This document shows, piece by piece, positions 44,187-52,765 of a stretch of DNA of 64,000 bases. Within the stretch, counting starts at the first letter, position 1, and each line of letters opens with the position of its first letter. A program made the translations under genes and the position numbers. This stretch comes from Sphingobium sp. (GTDB taxonomy: Bacteria > Pseudomonadota > Alphaproteobacteria > Sphingomonadales > Sphingomonadaceae): the NCBI GenBank assembly GCA_035196065.1, contig CP136575.1, positions 2,892,769-2,956,768 on the forward strand, read 5' to 3'. The notes under the pieces are model-generated. The model was not told the origin of the DNA, did not search any database, and was given only the letters and a program-made list of their open reading frames with translations.

Positions 44187-45435
44187 GAAGCACGAGGGCC
44201 TGCGCCCGGAAACACTCGCAGTCGCACATGGCTATGATCCCGAAATGGGGATGTGGTCGGCCAAGCCGCCGATCTTCATGACATCGACCTTTGTCTATCC
44301 TTCGGCGCAATATGCAAAGGACGTGCACGAGGCGTTTTTCGACAATTCCGGGCCGCTGAAAGGTTCGACCCACCATATTTACGCCCGCTTGGGGCATCCG
44401 GGCCTCGATTTCCTGGAGACACGGCTTGCAGCCATAGATGGTGCCGAGGCAGCAGCAGCATTTGCCAGCGGAATGGCGGCGCAATCAGCAATTGCCCTTG
44501 CGTTCATGCGCCCGGGCGACAGCATGATCCACGGCCGCCCGATCTATGGCGGCGTCGACATGCTGTACAACCAGACGCTCTCTGAATTTGGCGTTACGGC
44601 CGAGGCATATCTCGACGGCACCGACGAGGCGGAGGTACGCAGGGCGGCGAAGGCTGCCATTGCGCACGGGCCACTGAAACTCATCGTTGCCGAAACGCCG
44701 GCTAATCCGACCGCAGCCATCGTCGATCTGGAATTGATGGTACAGCTTGCGGACGAAATCGGCGCCGAACAGGGGCATCGCCCACTGGTAGTGGTCGACA
44801 ACACATTCCTCGGGCCCTTTGCCCAGCGTCCCATCGAACTGGGCGTTGATCTCAACATGACATCGCTCACCAAATATTGCGGCGGCCATAGCGACCTATT
44901 GGCAGGGGGCGTTACCGGCCGTGCCGAGTTAATTGAGAAGCTGCGCTACCAACGTGTCGTCTGGGGCAGCCATCTTGACCCCTTCACATCATGGCTGCTG
45001 CTTCGTTCGATTGAATCGGTTGCCGTACGCATGGAGCGGGCCATGCAAAATGCGCAAAAGGTTGCCGAATTTCTTGTGTCCCATCCGAAAGTGGCTGGGG
45101 TCACCTATCTGGGCTTTCTGAAAGAAGGCACGCGACAGCGCGAAGTGTTTAATCGCCAGTGCAAGGCGGCCGGGTCGACCTTTTCTTTCCACCTACATGG
45201 CGGCGAGGCCGAGGCGTTCCGGATGCTTGACGGTATCAAGCTGATAAAGCTTGCCGTTAGCCTTGGCGGTTCGGAAACATTGATCTGCCATTCGGCGTCC
45301 ACCACCCATTATGCGGTGACACCCGAAAAGCGGCTCGAAGGTGGCATCACCGATGGCACGATGCGGTTGTCGGTCGGGCTGGAACATGTTGATGATTTGA
45401 TCGCCGATTTGGCGCAGGCTCTGGAGGCTGTGTGA
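44176..45435 (+). CDS. Cys/Met-metabolism PLP-dependent enzyme (cystathionine gamma-synthase/methionine gamma-lyase family)
   Basis: 419 residues from the ATG at 44176, 11 bases inside the Rieske gene. Family landmarks are HIYARLGHP (67-75, equivalent of YSRxxNP), VVDNTF (206-211, Asp208) and SLTKYCGGHSD (230-240) with Lys233 as the PLP lysine. Members carry out beta- or gamma-elimination or replacement on cysteine, homocysteine, methionine or their esters. No met genes are adjacent except the distant homocysteine methyltransferase at 37172. Its place between demethylating enzymes suggests it cleaves a demethylated amino acid derived from the operon's substrate (inference). Exact reaction unknown. 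Confidence 0.88.
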   Translation: MPDKKHEGLRPETLAVAHGYDPEMGMWSAKPPIFMTSTFVYPSAQYAKDVHEAFFDNSGPLKGSTHHIYARLGHPGLDFLETRLAAIDGAEAAAAFASGMAAQSAIALAFMRPGDSMIHGRPIYGGVDMLYNQTLSEFGVTAEAYLDGTDEAEVRRAAKAAIAHGPLKLIVAETPANPTAAIVDLELMVQLADEIGAEQGHRPLVVVDNTFLGPFAQRPIELGVDLNMTSLTKYCGGHSDLLAGGVTGRAELIEKLRYQRVVWGSHLDPFTSWLLLRSIESVAVRMERAMQNAQKVAEFLVSHPKVAGVTYLGFLKEGTRQREVFNRQCKAAGSTFSFHLHGGEAEAFRMLDGIKLIKLAVSLGGSETLICHSASTTHYAVTPEKRLEGGITDGTMRLSVGLEHVDDLIADLAQALEAV

Positions 45436-46898
45436 TGGAACTGAATTTTGGCGGAACCGATCTGTGCGCAGTGAATGGCACACGCAGCAAGGCCGAAGCA
45501 CGTTATGATGTGGTTGTCGTGGGTGCAGGACCAAGCGGCATTGCCGCAGCTTTAGATGCCGTGAAGAGCGGCGCATCAGTGCTGCTGGTTGATGAAAATC
45601 CGGTTTCGGGCGGATTGATGGGCAATGACACGCCGCTGTATTTTGGTGGCCGCATGACGGCGGCAACGCAGAATAGCGAACGTATGCTCGAAGCCGTATT
45701 CATGAGTATGCCGGAGCTGGAAACCGCAATGGAGGCGGGTGTCGAACTCATGCTCGGCACCACTGCATGGGGTGTGTATCGCAATGGCCCCGGGGCGCAG
45801 AGCCTGCCCGAGCAGGTGGTGGGCCTTGCCAATGCCGAGCGATCCTGGATGGTTGCTTTTGACAGGATTGTACTCGCCACCGGTGCACGCGATCTGGCGA
45901 TGGCATTTCCGGGATGGAACCAGCCGGGCGTGATGGGCGCCGCGGCATTGCAAATGCTGCTGAGCCGTTATGACGCCTTTTCCGGGCGGCGGATATTGGT
46001 CGCAGGATCGCATGATCTGGCATTGGAAACCACCTTGCTGGCACACGAACGCGGCATCGAAGTTGCGGGACTTGTCGAGATGCGGAATGCACCGCAGGGC
46101 GACCCCAAACTTGTCGCCAAAGTCGAAGCATTGGGCATTCCCATCACGTGCAATACGCATCCAGTCGAGGCCAAGGGCGGGCTTGACGGTGTCGAGCAGA
46201 TCAAATTGGCCAATGGCGAAACGGTCGCCTGTGACACGCTTGTGATGGCGATAGGGTTGATACCGATGATCGAATTGGTTGATGCAATGCACGGCGCGCG
46301 CGCGCTTGAACCAATGCGTGGCGGTTATATCCCAAAAGGCGAAGCGACCGTCACAGCCGTGGGCGATTGCGCCGGCCTAGCGGATACAGGCTTTGACCAT
46401 ATCGCATACCGGATGGACTGGATGCGCGCGCTTTCCAACAGCTGCGCAGATGATACCATCATCTGCCAGTGCGAGGAGGTTACGCGCGCTGACCTTATCG
46501 GTGTGCAGCCGCCGAATTATCTGACGCGCCCGGCACCGATGTGTGCACGTTCGCTTGAAACCTTGCTGGAAGATGGCCCTGCCAACCAGGACCAGATCAA
46601 GCGCCTGACCCGTTCGGGCATGGGCGTATGCCAAGGCCGTCGATGCCGCGACCAAGTTGCTATGTTGCTCGCGATGGAATCTGACAAGCCCTTCGGCACA
46701 ATTCCGCTGGCCACGCATCGCGCGCCGGTTCGCCCGCTGCCAATGAAGATATTGGCCGAATGGGACGAGCCGGCAGAGATGGACGCAGCCTGGGATGTGT
46801 GGTTCGGAATTCCAACTGCATGGGTGCCATGGGAGGATATTGGCACCCCGCACGAGGATGAGCACCGCGAGATGCTGTATACGGGGATGTACAAATGA
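45435..46898 (+). CDS. Opine oxidase/HcnB-like FAD-NAD(P) oxidoreductase with BFD-type [2Fe-2S] site
   Basis: 487 residues. An N-terminal two-dinucleotide-domain flavoprotein fold (YDVVVVGAGPSGIAAALDAV, about 24-43) is followed by a second nucleotide loop (ILVAGSHDLALETTLLA). The C-terminal part has C344QC346EEV and C399QGRRC404, the four-Cys pattern of BFD-like [2Fe-2S] domains. This is the alpha-type subunit of the OoxA/HcnB/LhpB group, which oxidises secondary amines such as opines, glycine or proline derivatives together with a DAO-family beta subunit. That partner gene follows with an ATGA overlap. The small ferredoxin-like third subunit found with HcnABC is not seen. Confidence 0.86.
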   Translation: MELNFGGTDLCAVNGTRSKAEARYDVVVVGAGPSGIAAALDAVKSGASVLLVDENPVSGGLMGNDTPLYFGGRMTAATQNSERMLEAVFMSMPELETAMEAGVELMLGTTAWGVYRNGPGAQSLPEQVVGLANAERSWMVAFDRIVLATGARDLAMAFPGWNQPGVMGAAALQMLLSRYDAFSGRRILVAGSHDLALETTLLAHERGIEVAGLVEMRNAPQGDPKLVAKVEALGIPITCNTHPVEAKGGLDGVEQIKLANGETVACDTLVMAIGLIPMIELVDAMHGARALEPMRGGYIPKGEATVTAVGDCAGLADTGFDHIAYRMDWMRALSNSCADDTIICQCEEVTRADLIGVQPPNYLTRPAPMCARSLETLLEDGPANQDQIKRLTRSGMGVCQGRRCRDQVAMLLAMESDKPFGTIPLATHRAPVRPLPMKILAEWDEPAEMDAAWDVWFGIPTAWVPWEDIGTPHEDEHREMLYTGMYK

Positions 46899-48031
46899 GC
46901 GGGTCGGAAGTTGTTATCGTCGGCGGCGGTGTTACCGGGCTGAGCGCAGGCTGGTGGCTCGCACGGTCGGGTGTAAAGGTGACCGTGCTCGACAAATTCA
47001 TTGTCGGATGGGAGGCATCGGGCCGCAATGGCGGCGGCGCATCGCATTATGCCAGCCCGCTGTTTGACGAAGAGCAGCGTCTATGGCCGCAAATGGATGA
47101 GTTGTTGGGTTATCCGACAGAGCATCGGAAAGAGCGGATCATCATCGCGATGACGGAACGGCAGTGGGAGCAATATCGCTTCGTCGCCGAACGACATACC
47201 CGCCTCGGCCATCCGGTTGAATTGCTCGACACCCGTCAGGTGCTGGATGCGGTGCCGCTGGCCAGCGAAAAATGTTTTGGCGGTGTCCATTACAAATTTG
47301 GCGGCCACGCCAATCCGCAACGCAGTGTGCAGGCCTATGCCTGGGCGCTTCAGGATCTGGGCGGCAAAATTGTACAGCACAGCCCGGTCACCGGTTTCGA
47401 AACCGCGGGTGGCAAAGTCACCGCGGTGAAAACGGCCAACGCGACCTATGGCTGTGACGCCGTCGTTGTCGCAGCCGGTCCCCAGATACCGCATCTTATG
47501 GCGCAGTTGGGTGTCCATGTGCCACTGGCAGCGGCACGTGCGGAAATGATTATCACCGAGCCCGCCCCGATGATGCCAATTGGCGGGGTCGACGGGCATA
47601 AGCTTTATGGTCGCCAGACGATGCGCGGCAATCTTGCTTATGGTGGCGGGCCGCATGAATGGATCGATGTCGATGAGACCGGGCCTGCAGCTCGGCCTTC
47701 AACATCTCTATCGCGCAACCTTGCAAAGAGGCTTGCCGAACTTTTGCCAAAAGCCGCGCATCTCAATGTGATCCGCAGCTGGGCGGGTGTTATCGAAAAC
47801 TCGCCGGATGGTCGCCCGATCATCGACCGGCTTAGCAGCCCGGACAATGTTGTGGTGGCATCCATGTCAAGCGTGGGCTTTGGCCTGTCTCCGGCATCGG
47901 GCCATGCAATCCGCGATCTGGTGCTGGATGGCCAATGCTCGTTCGCTGATATCGACCTTTTCAAACTGTCGCGCTTCGACAATCTCGAAGCTGATTGGCG
48001 TGAAAAGCGCGGATGGATGGCAATTGCATGA
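46895..48031 (+). CDS. DAO-family FAD oxidoreductase (opine oxidase beta/sarcosine oxidase beta-like)
   Basis: 378 residues. The flavin motif is VVIVGGGVTGLSAGWWLARSG (about 6-25) followed by WEASGRNGGGASH, typical of glycine/D-amino-acid oxidase-type flavoproteins; the C-terminus shows RSWAGVIENSPDGRPIIDRL. It is the catalytic, amine-oxidising partner expected for the preceding OoxA/HcnB-like subunit. The immediate neighbour downstream is soxB, another DAO protein, so two different amine-oxidising complexes are encoded in one transcript. Substrate is open: a secondary amine such as an N-methyl or N-carboxyalkyl amino acid. Confidence 0.86.
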   Translation: MSGSEVVIVGGGVTGLSAGWWLARSGVKVTVLDKFIVGWEASGRNGGGASHYASPLFDEEQRLWPQMDELLGYPTEHRKERIIIAMTERQWEQYRFVAERHTRLGHPVELLDTRQVLDAVPLASEKCFGGVHYKFGGHANPQRSVQAYAWALQDLGGKIVQHSPVTGFETAGGKVTAVKTANATYGCDAVVVAAGPQIPHLMAQLGVHVPLAAARAEMIITEPAPMMPIGGVDGHKLYGRQTMRGNLAYGGGPHEWIDVDETGPAARPSTSLSRNLAKRLAELLPKAAHLNVIRSWAGVIENSPDGRPIIDRLSSPDNVVVASMSSVGFGLSPASGHAIRDLVLDGQCSFADIDLFKLSRFDNLEADWREKRGWMAIA

Positions 48032-49284
48032 GCCGTTATTCGGCACTCGGATTGTTGCGCGGGGCGCTTAACGGGCAAAAGCACTGGCAGCCCGCGTGGC
48101 GCGATCCCGAACCCAAATCGCAGTATGACGTCATCGTCATCGGCGGCGGGGGGCACGGGCTGGCAACGGCTTATTATCTGGCAAAGGTCCATGGCCTGCG
48201 CAACATTGCGGTGTTGGAAAAGGGATGGATCGGCGGAGGAAATACCGGCCGCAACACGACGATCGTGCGGTCCAATTACCGGCAACCCGCGTTGCACAAT
48301 CTGTTCGAATTCGGCCTCAAGATGTGGGAGCATCTAAGCGACGAACTGAACTATAATGTGATGTTCTCACCACGCGGATCATTGACGCTCGGCCATAGCG
48401 ATGCTGACATGACTATGCTGGCGCAGCGCGGCGATGCCATGCGGTGTAGCGGCATCGATGCCGAATTGCTGACGCGCGATCAGGTGGCAAAAATGGAACC
48501 GCTGCTCGATATGTCACGCGAGGCGCGTTTCCCCATTCAGGGGGCATTGCTGCAAGGACGTGGGGGCACCGCCCGCCATGATGCGGTCGCATGGGGCTAT
48601 GCACGCGGCGCTGACAGCCTGGGCGTCGACATCATCCAAAAATGTGAAGTCACAGGCTTTGTCTGGGACGGTAAAGCTGTTGTCGGCGTTGAAACCACGC
48701 GCGGCCGAATTGGCGCCGGCCGGATTGGTATTTGCGTGGCCGGGCATAGCGGCCATGTCGCAGGGCTGGCTGGTCTGAAACTGCCGATCGAATCGCAAAC
48801 ATTGCAGGCGATGGTGACAGAAGGCGTCAAGCCGATGATCAAAAGCGTCATCCAGACGCAATCGCTTCATTGCTATATCAGCCAATCAGATAAAGGTGGC
48901 ATCGTCTTTGGCGGCGATCCGGATAACTGGCCCAGCTATGCCCAGCGCGGCAATCCAATGATTATGGAGGGCGCAATCGCACAAGGTTTGGCCCTGGTCC
49001 CCTCCCTGTCCCGCTTGCGCATGGTGCGGACTTGGTCTGGGGTGACCGATATGAGTTTTGATGGTTCGCCGATCATTGGCGAGACGCCGGTGCAGAACCT
49101 CTTTTTGAACGGCGGCTGGTGCTATGGCGGGTTCAAGGCCACACCGGCGTCCGGGTGGACCTATGCGTACACGCTGGCAAACGGCAAACCGCACAATTTG
49201 AACGCCCCCTTCGCACTGGACCGCTTCGAAAAGGGCGCGACCATCGACGAAACCGGGACCGGCCCGATGCCGAATAGCCGCTGA
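48028..49284 (+). CDS. soxB: Sarcosine oxidase beta subunit
   Basis: 418 residues from the ATG overlapping the previous stop. The NAD/FAD-fold reads YDVIVIGGGGHGLATAYYLA (33-52) with GWIGGGNTGRNTTI. GRGGTARHDAVAWG holds His184, at the place of the histidine that binds FMN covalently in heterotetrameric sarcosine oxidase. It contains the oxidation site for sarcosine. With soxD, soxA and soxG downstream it forms the complete enzyme: sarcosine to glycine, with the methyl passed to THF or released as formaldehyde, and H2O2 made at FMN. Confidence 0.95.
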   Translation: MSRYSALGLLRGALNGQKHWQPAWRDPEPKSQYDVIVIGGGGHGLATAYYLAKVHGLRNIAVLEKGWIGGGNTGRNTTIVRSNYRQPALHNLFEFGLKMWEHLSDELNYNVMFSPRGSLTLGHSDADMTMLAQRGDAMRCSGIDAELLTRDQVAKMEPLLDMSREARFPIQGALLQGRGGTARHDAVAWGYARGADSLGVDIIQKCEVTGFVWDGKAVVGVETTRGRIGAGRIGICVAGHSGHVAGLAGLKLPIESQTLQAMVTEGVKPMIKSVIQTQSLHCYISQSDKGGIVFGGDPDNWPSYAQRGNPMIMEGAIAQGLALVPSLSRLRMVRTWSGVTDMSFDGSPIIGETPVQNLFLNGGWCYGGFKATPASGWTYAYTLANGKPHNLNAPFALDRFEKGATIDETGTGPMPNSR

Positions 49285-49285
49285 T

Positions 49286-49549
49286 ATGATGCAGATCACT
49301 TGCCCCCATTGCGGACCGCGCGATCAAGCCGAATTCGCCTATGAACGCACCGTCGATTCCGTCGCACCGCTCGACGCCGAACCAGCTAAAGCGATGCAGA
49401 TCCTGTTCACGCGCACCAATCCGCGCGGGGTGGATGAAGAAATCTGGCGCCATACCTATGGTTGTCGCGCCTGGATGGTGATCACCCGACATCGGGTAAC
49501 CAACGAGATTAGCGCCGTTCGTGCAGTTGGCCCGGAGGCGCTACCATGA
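49286..49549 (+). CDS. soxD: Sarcosine oxidase delta subunit
   Basis: 87 residues. Zinc ligands fit the SoxD family: Cys6 and Cys9 in CPHCGPRD, and His56 and Cys60 in RHTYGC. It is a small structural subunit bridging the alpha and beta chains. Tandem ATGs at 49286/49289; ends four bases inside soxA. Confidence 0.94.
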   Translation: MMQITCPHCGPRDQAEFAYERTVDSVAPLDAEPAKAMQILFTRTNPRGVDEEIWRHTYGCRAWMVITRHRVTNEISAVRAVGPEALP

Positions 49550-52281
49550 TCAACTTCATGTTCGATGGCAAAACCTATCAAGCGCAGGAGGGCGATACCC
49601 TGGCGGCGGCGCTGTTGCGAAACGGCGTAGCGATTGTCGGTCGCAGCTTCAAATATCACCGTCCGCGCGGGATCATGACAGCAGGGATAGAAGAACCCAA
49701 TGCGCTTGTTACCGTCGGAACAGACGGACGTGCCGAGCCCAATACCCGGGCGACCGACGTGTTTGTTTATGAAGGCATGGTGGCGACAAGCCAGAACCGC
49801 TGGCCCAGTCTTTCGTTCGACATTGGCGCGATACTCGGGCTGGCTGCTCCGATTTTCTCAGCCGGCTTTTACTACAAAACCTTTTTCGGATCAGCCAAGC
49901 AATGGCTGTTCTATGAATATTTCATCCGCAAGGCTGCCGGACTTGGCAATGCTCCGACTTTGGCCGACCCCGATCATTTCAGCCAGCGGTCGGCATTTTG
50001 CGACGTTCTGGTTGTCGGTGCGGGCCCTGCTGGACTGAAGGCTGCGCTTGAGGCAGCTGAGGCAGGCAAGCGGGTGATACTTGTCGAACAGGATCGTATC
50101 CTAGGTCCGTCTTTGATCCGTGACCCACAGGAGCTGGACACCGCCTGGATCAAAGCGACCGCCGCGCGCATCCGTGCAGCAGGCGGTCGGATTCTGACGC
50201 GCACCACGGCTTCCGGCTATTGGGAACATGATCTGGTCACGCTGACGCAACGGATCGCGGAACCGGGGCAAGTCCCGCCCAACGGCGTCGCACAACGGCT
50301 CTGGCACGTACGTGCCGGGCAAGTGATCCTCGCGACGGGCAGCATCGAACGTCCGATCGCCTTTACCAACAACGACCGGCCCGGTGTCATGCTATCGCAG
50401 GCAGTCCGCACCTATTTGCAGCGCTTCGGCGTTGTGCCCGGCAAGCGCGTGGTGATAGCGACCAACAATGACGATGCCTATCACACAGCGCATGCCTTGC
50501 ACGCGGCCGGTGCAGATATCGTTGCTATCCTTGACGCACGCCCATCCCCCGCCGGCGCGGAATGCGGATTTCTGGTGTACAATGATGCCGTGCCGCTCTG
50601 CGTCAAGGGCAGCGGCAACCGCCTTGGGCAGGTGACCGCGCTGGTCAATGGCGAGCCAAAAAGCTGGAGCGCAGACCTGTGTGCGGTATCGGGCGGCTTC
50701 ACCCCAGTGGTGCACCTGCACATGCAGGCAGGCGGGACACTCGATTGGAATGAAGCTGCTCAGGCATTTGTTCCGGCGAAATCGCGCCAAAATGTCAGCA
50801 CTATTGGTGGGGCTGCCGATCCGGCACCGCTATTTCCCGTCACTCCGGCGGGGAATCCCAAAAAGAGCTTCATCGATTTCCAGAATGACGTGACGCTTGC
50901 CGATGTCGATCAGGCCTGGGCTGAGGGCTATCGCTCGGTCGAACATCTCAAACGCTATACCACGTTGGGCATGGCCACCGACCAAGGCAAAACAAGCAAC
51001 ATGGCTGCGCTCGGGCGGCTGGCCGAGCGGCAGGGCGTGGCCATTCCAGAAGCGGGACTTACGACCTTCCGACCGCCTTACACGCCGGTAACGATGGGGC
51101 TTCTCGCCGGTCCTTCGGCAAAGGACGGCGGCGCGCATGTCCGCCGTCTGGCGTTGTATGATGTCCATGCGGCAAAGAAGCCGATTTGGCAGCCCCTCGG
51201 TTATTGGTTCCGCCCCCGCGCCTATCCTGTAAATGGGGAGGCATTGCCTCAAGCCGCGATACGTGAAGCGCGAACGGTGCGAACCGCTGTCGGCATGACC
51301 GACGTGTCGACGCTGGCGAAGTTTGAAATCAGCGGTCCGGATGCGGCAGCCTTTCTGGAAATCATCTGCGCAACCACCGTCAGCAAACTCGGCGTTGGTC
51401 GCGGACGCTATACCTTCATGCTGCGCGAAGATGGCTTTGTATTCGACGACGGTACAATCTGGCGCCTGCAGGAAAACCGTTATCTTTTGACCAGTTCAAC
51501 TGGTGGCGCAGACAGAATGGCGACGCACCTTTCCTATGTCCGCCAAACTTTGTGCGCGGATATGCGCGTTTCGGTTGTCAATGTTCAGGAACATTATGCC
51601 GGAATGGCGGTTGCCGGGCCGAAGGCAAAATCGGTCCTCGCAGAACTGATTGGCGAAGAACCGCCGCGCCACATGTCGACTGTTCCGGCAACGATTACAG
51701 GCGTTCCGGTACTCGTTCTGGCTGCCAGCTATAGCGGCGAGCGGGCGTTTGAAATCTATGTTGAGGCAAGTCACGCAAACGCCGTCTGGGAATCCTGCGA
51801 AACAGCGGTCAACGCCCAGGATGGTTGCCTGTTCGGAATGGACGCGATGGATTTCCTGCGCATCGAAAAGGGGCACATGGTCGTGGGCACCGAAATTGAC
51901 GGGCGGTTGACGCCGCACGATCTTGGCATCGACAAGATGCTCAACAAGGCAGGTGGTTTTATCGGGGCATCAGGCCTGTTGCGTCCGGCGCTGTCTGCGC
52001 CGGGACGGCCACAACTGGTTGGGCTTGAGGCAATCGAAGGCACCATTGCCGAAGGATCGATGCTTGTTCCCAATGAAGGCGCGACCCCGCAAGGCCATGT
52101 CAGTGCGGCTGGTTTGCGCGCGCTGGGTGGCGGCTCGATCGCGCTCGGCCAGCTGGCCGACGGTTTCAACCGCCATGGCGAGGAATTGATCGCCACTTCA
52201 CCGACCCGGGGGCAAAAGGCACGAGTGCGTGTGACCCATCCCCACTTCTACGACATTGCAGGGGAACGTTACCGTGACTGA
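49546..52281 (+). CDS. soxA: Sarcosine oxidase alpha subunit
   Basis: 911 residues. An N-terminal ferredoxin-like domain without cysteines (1-85, as usual in this subunit) precedes an NAD-binding two-dinucleotide domain (DVLVVGAGPAGLKAALEA, 153-170) and a C-terminal GcvT-like folate domain from about residue 560. The alpha subunit binds NAD and folate and receives the methylene formed in SoxB. A second, distinct copy occurs at 61662-64000. Overlap with soxD (ATGA) and soxG (8 bases) keeps the set tightly coupled. Confidence 0.95.
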   Translation: MINFMFDGKTYQAQEGDTLAAALLRNGVAIVGRSFKYHRPRGIMTAGIEEPNALVTVGTDGRAEPNTRATDVFVYEGMVATSQNRWPSLSFDIGAILGLAAPIFSAGFYYKTFFGSAKQWLFYEYFIRKAAGLGNAPTLADPDHFSQRSAFCDVLVVGAGPAGLKAALEAAEAGKRVILVEQDRILGPSLIRDPQELDTAWIKATAARIRAAGGRILTRTTASGYWEHDLVTLTQRIAEPGQVPPNGVAQRLWHVRAGQVILATGSIERPIAFTNNDRPGVMLSQAVRTYLQRFGVVPGKRVVIATNNDDAYHTAHALHAAGADIVAILDARPSPAGAECGFLVYNDAVPLCVKGSGNRLGQVTALVNGEPKSWSADLCAVSGGFTPVVHLHMQAGGTLDWNEAAQAFVPAKSRQNVSTIGGAADPAPLFPVTPAGNPKKSFIDFQNDVTLADVDQAWAEGYRSVEHLKRYTTLGMATDQGKTSNMAALGRLAERQGVAIPEAGLTTFRPPYTPVTMGLLAGPSAKDGGAHVRRLALYDVHAAKKPIWQPLGYWFRPRAYPVNGEALPQAAIREARTVRTAVGMTDVSTLAKFEISGPDAAAFLEIICATTVSKLGVGRGRYTFMLREDGFVFDDGTIWRLQENRYLLTSSTGGADRMATHLSYVRQTLCADMRVSVVNVQEHYAGMAVAGPKAKSVLAELIGEEPPRHMSTVPATITGVPVLVLAASYSGERAFEIYVEASHANAVWESCETAVNAQDGCLFGMDAMDFLRIEKGHMVVGTEIDGRLTPHDLGIDKMLNKAGGFIGASGLLRPALSAPGRPQLVGLEAIEGTIAEGSMLVPNEGATPQGHVSAAGLRALGGGSIALGQLADGFNRHGEELIATSPTRGQKARVRVTHPHFYDIAGERYRD

Positions 52282-52765
52282 CGTGACGATCACGCCGCTT
52301 CCGGCTCAGCCGCTGCATGCGTTTGAAATTTGGAGCAACCCAGAGGCCGTGGCCCGGCGTTTCAAGGCTGCCATTGGCTTTGCCTTGCCTGGAACCGGTC
52401 GTTCAGACGGTACGGATGCCTTGCGCATGATCCGCATGGAACCGACAGTGTGGTTGGTCGAGGGGGATGTTTCTGCATTGTCGGATGTCTTGGCAGACGA
52501 CGGCGCAGTGACCTCGATCGGTGGCGGCATCGTCCGCGTCCGCCTCTCAGGTCCGGGATGGCGCACATTGTTGATGGAAGGCGGCGTCTTCGATGCCGAA
52601 AACCCAGCTTTCGCTGCAGGCTGCAGCGCCGCAACGATCATCGAACATGTCAATGTAAGGCTGCACGTCGTGAGCGAGGATTGCTGCGATGCCTATGTCC
52701 CGTTGAGTTTCAGCACAGCGCTGCTTGCTTTCTGGAATGAGGCCGCAGAGACACTCTGCCTCTAA
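52274..52765 (+). CDS. soxG: Sarcosine oxidase gamma subunit
   Basis: 163 residues from the GTG at 52274, with GGGGA eight bases upstream; the earlier TTG is less likely. The GcvT-like small fold (RMEPTVWLVEGDVSALSDVL, then RVRLSGPGWRTLLMEGGVFD) matches the weakly conserved SoxG family, and the operon position is decisive. It converges on the alpha/beta hydrolase gene with a 4-base overlap. This copy shares little obvious sequence with the second soxG at 61163. Confidence 0.88.
   Translation: MTDVTITPLPAQPLHAFEIWSNPEAVARRFKAAIGFALPGTGRSDGTDALRMIRMEPTVWLVEGDVSALSDVLADDGAVTSIGGGIVRVRLSGPGWRTLLMEGGVFDAENPAFAAGCSAATIIEHVNVRLHVVSEDCCDAYVPLSFSTALLAFWNEAAETLCL

Noticed and set aside
45435-48031. 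Hydrogen cyanide synthase HcnBC
   Set aside because: The two proteins resemble HcnB/HcnC in fold but there is no HcnA, and the setting is amine demethylation.
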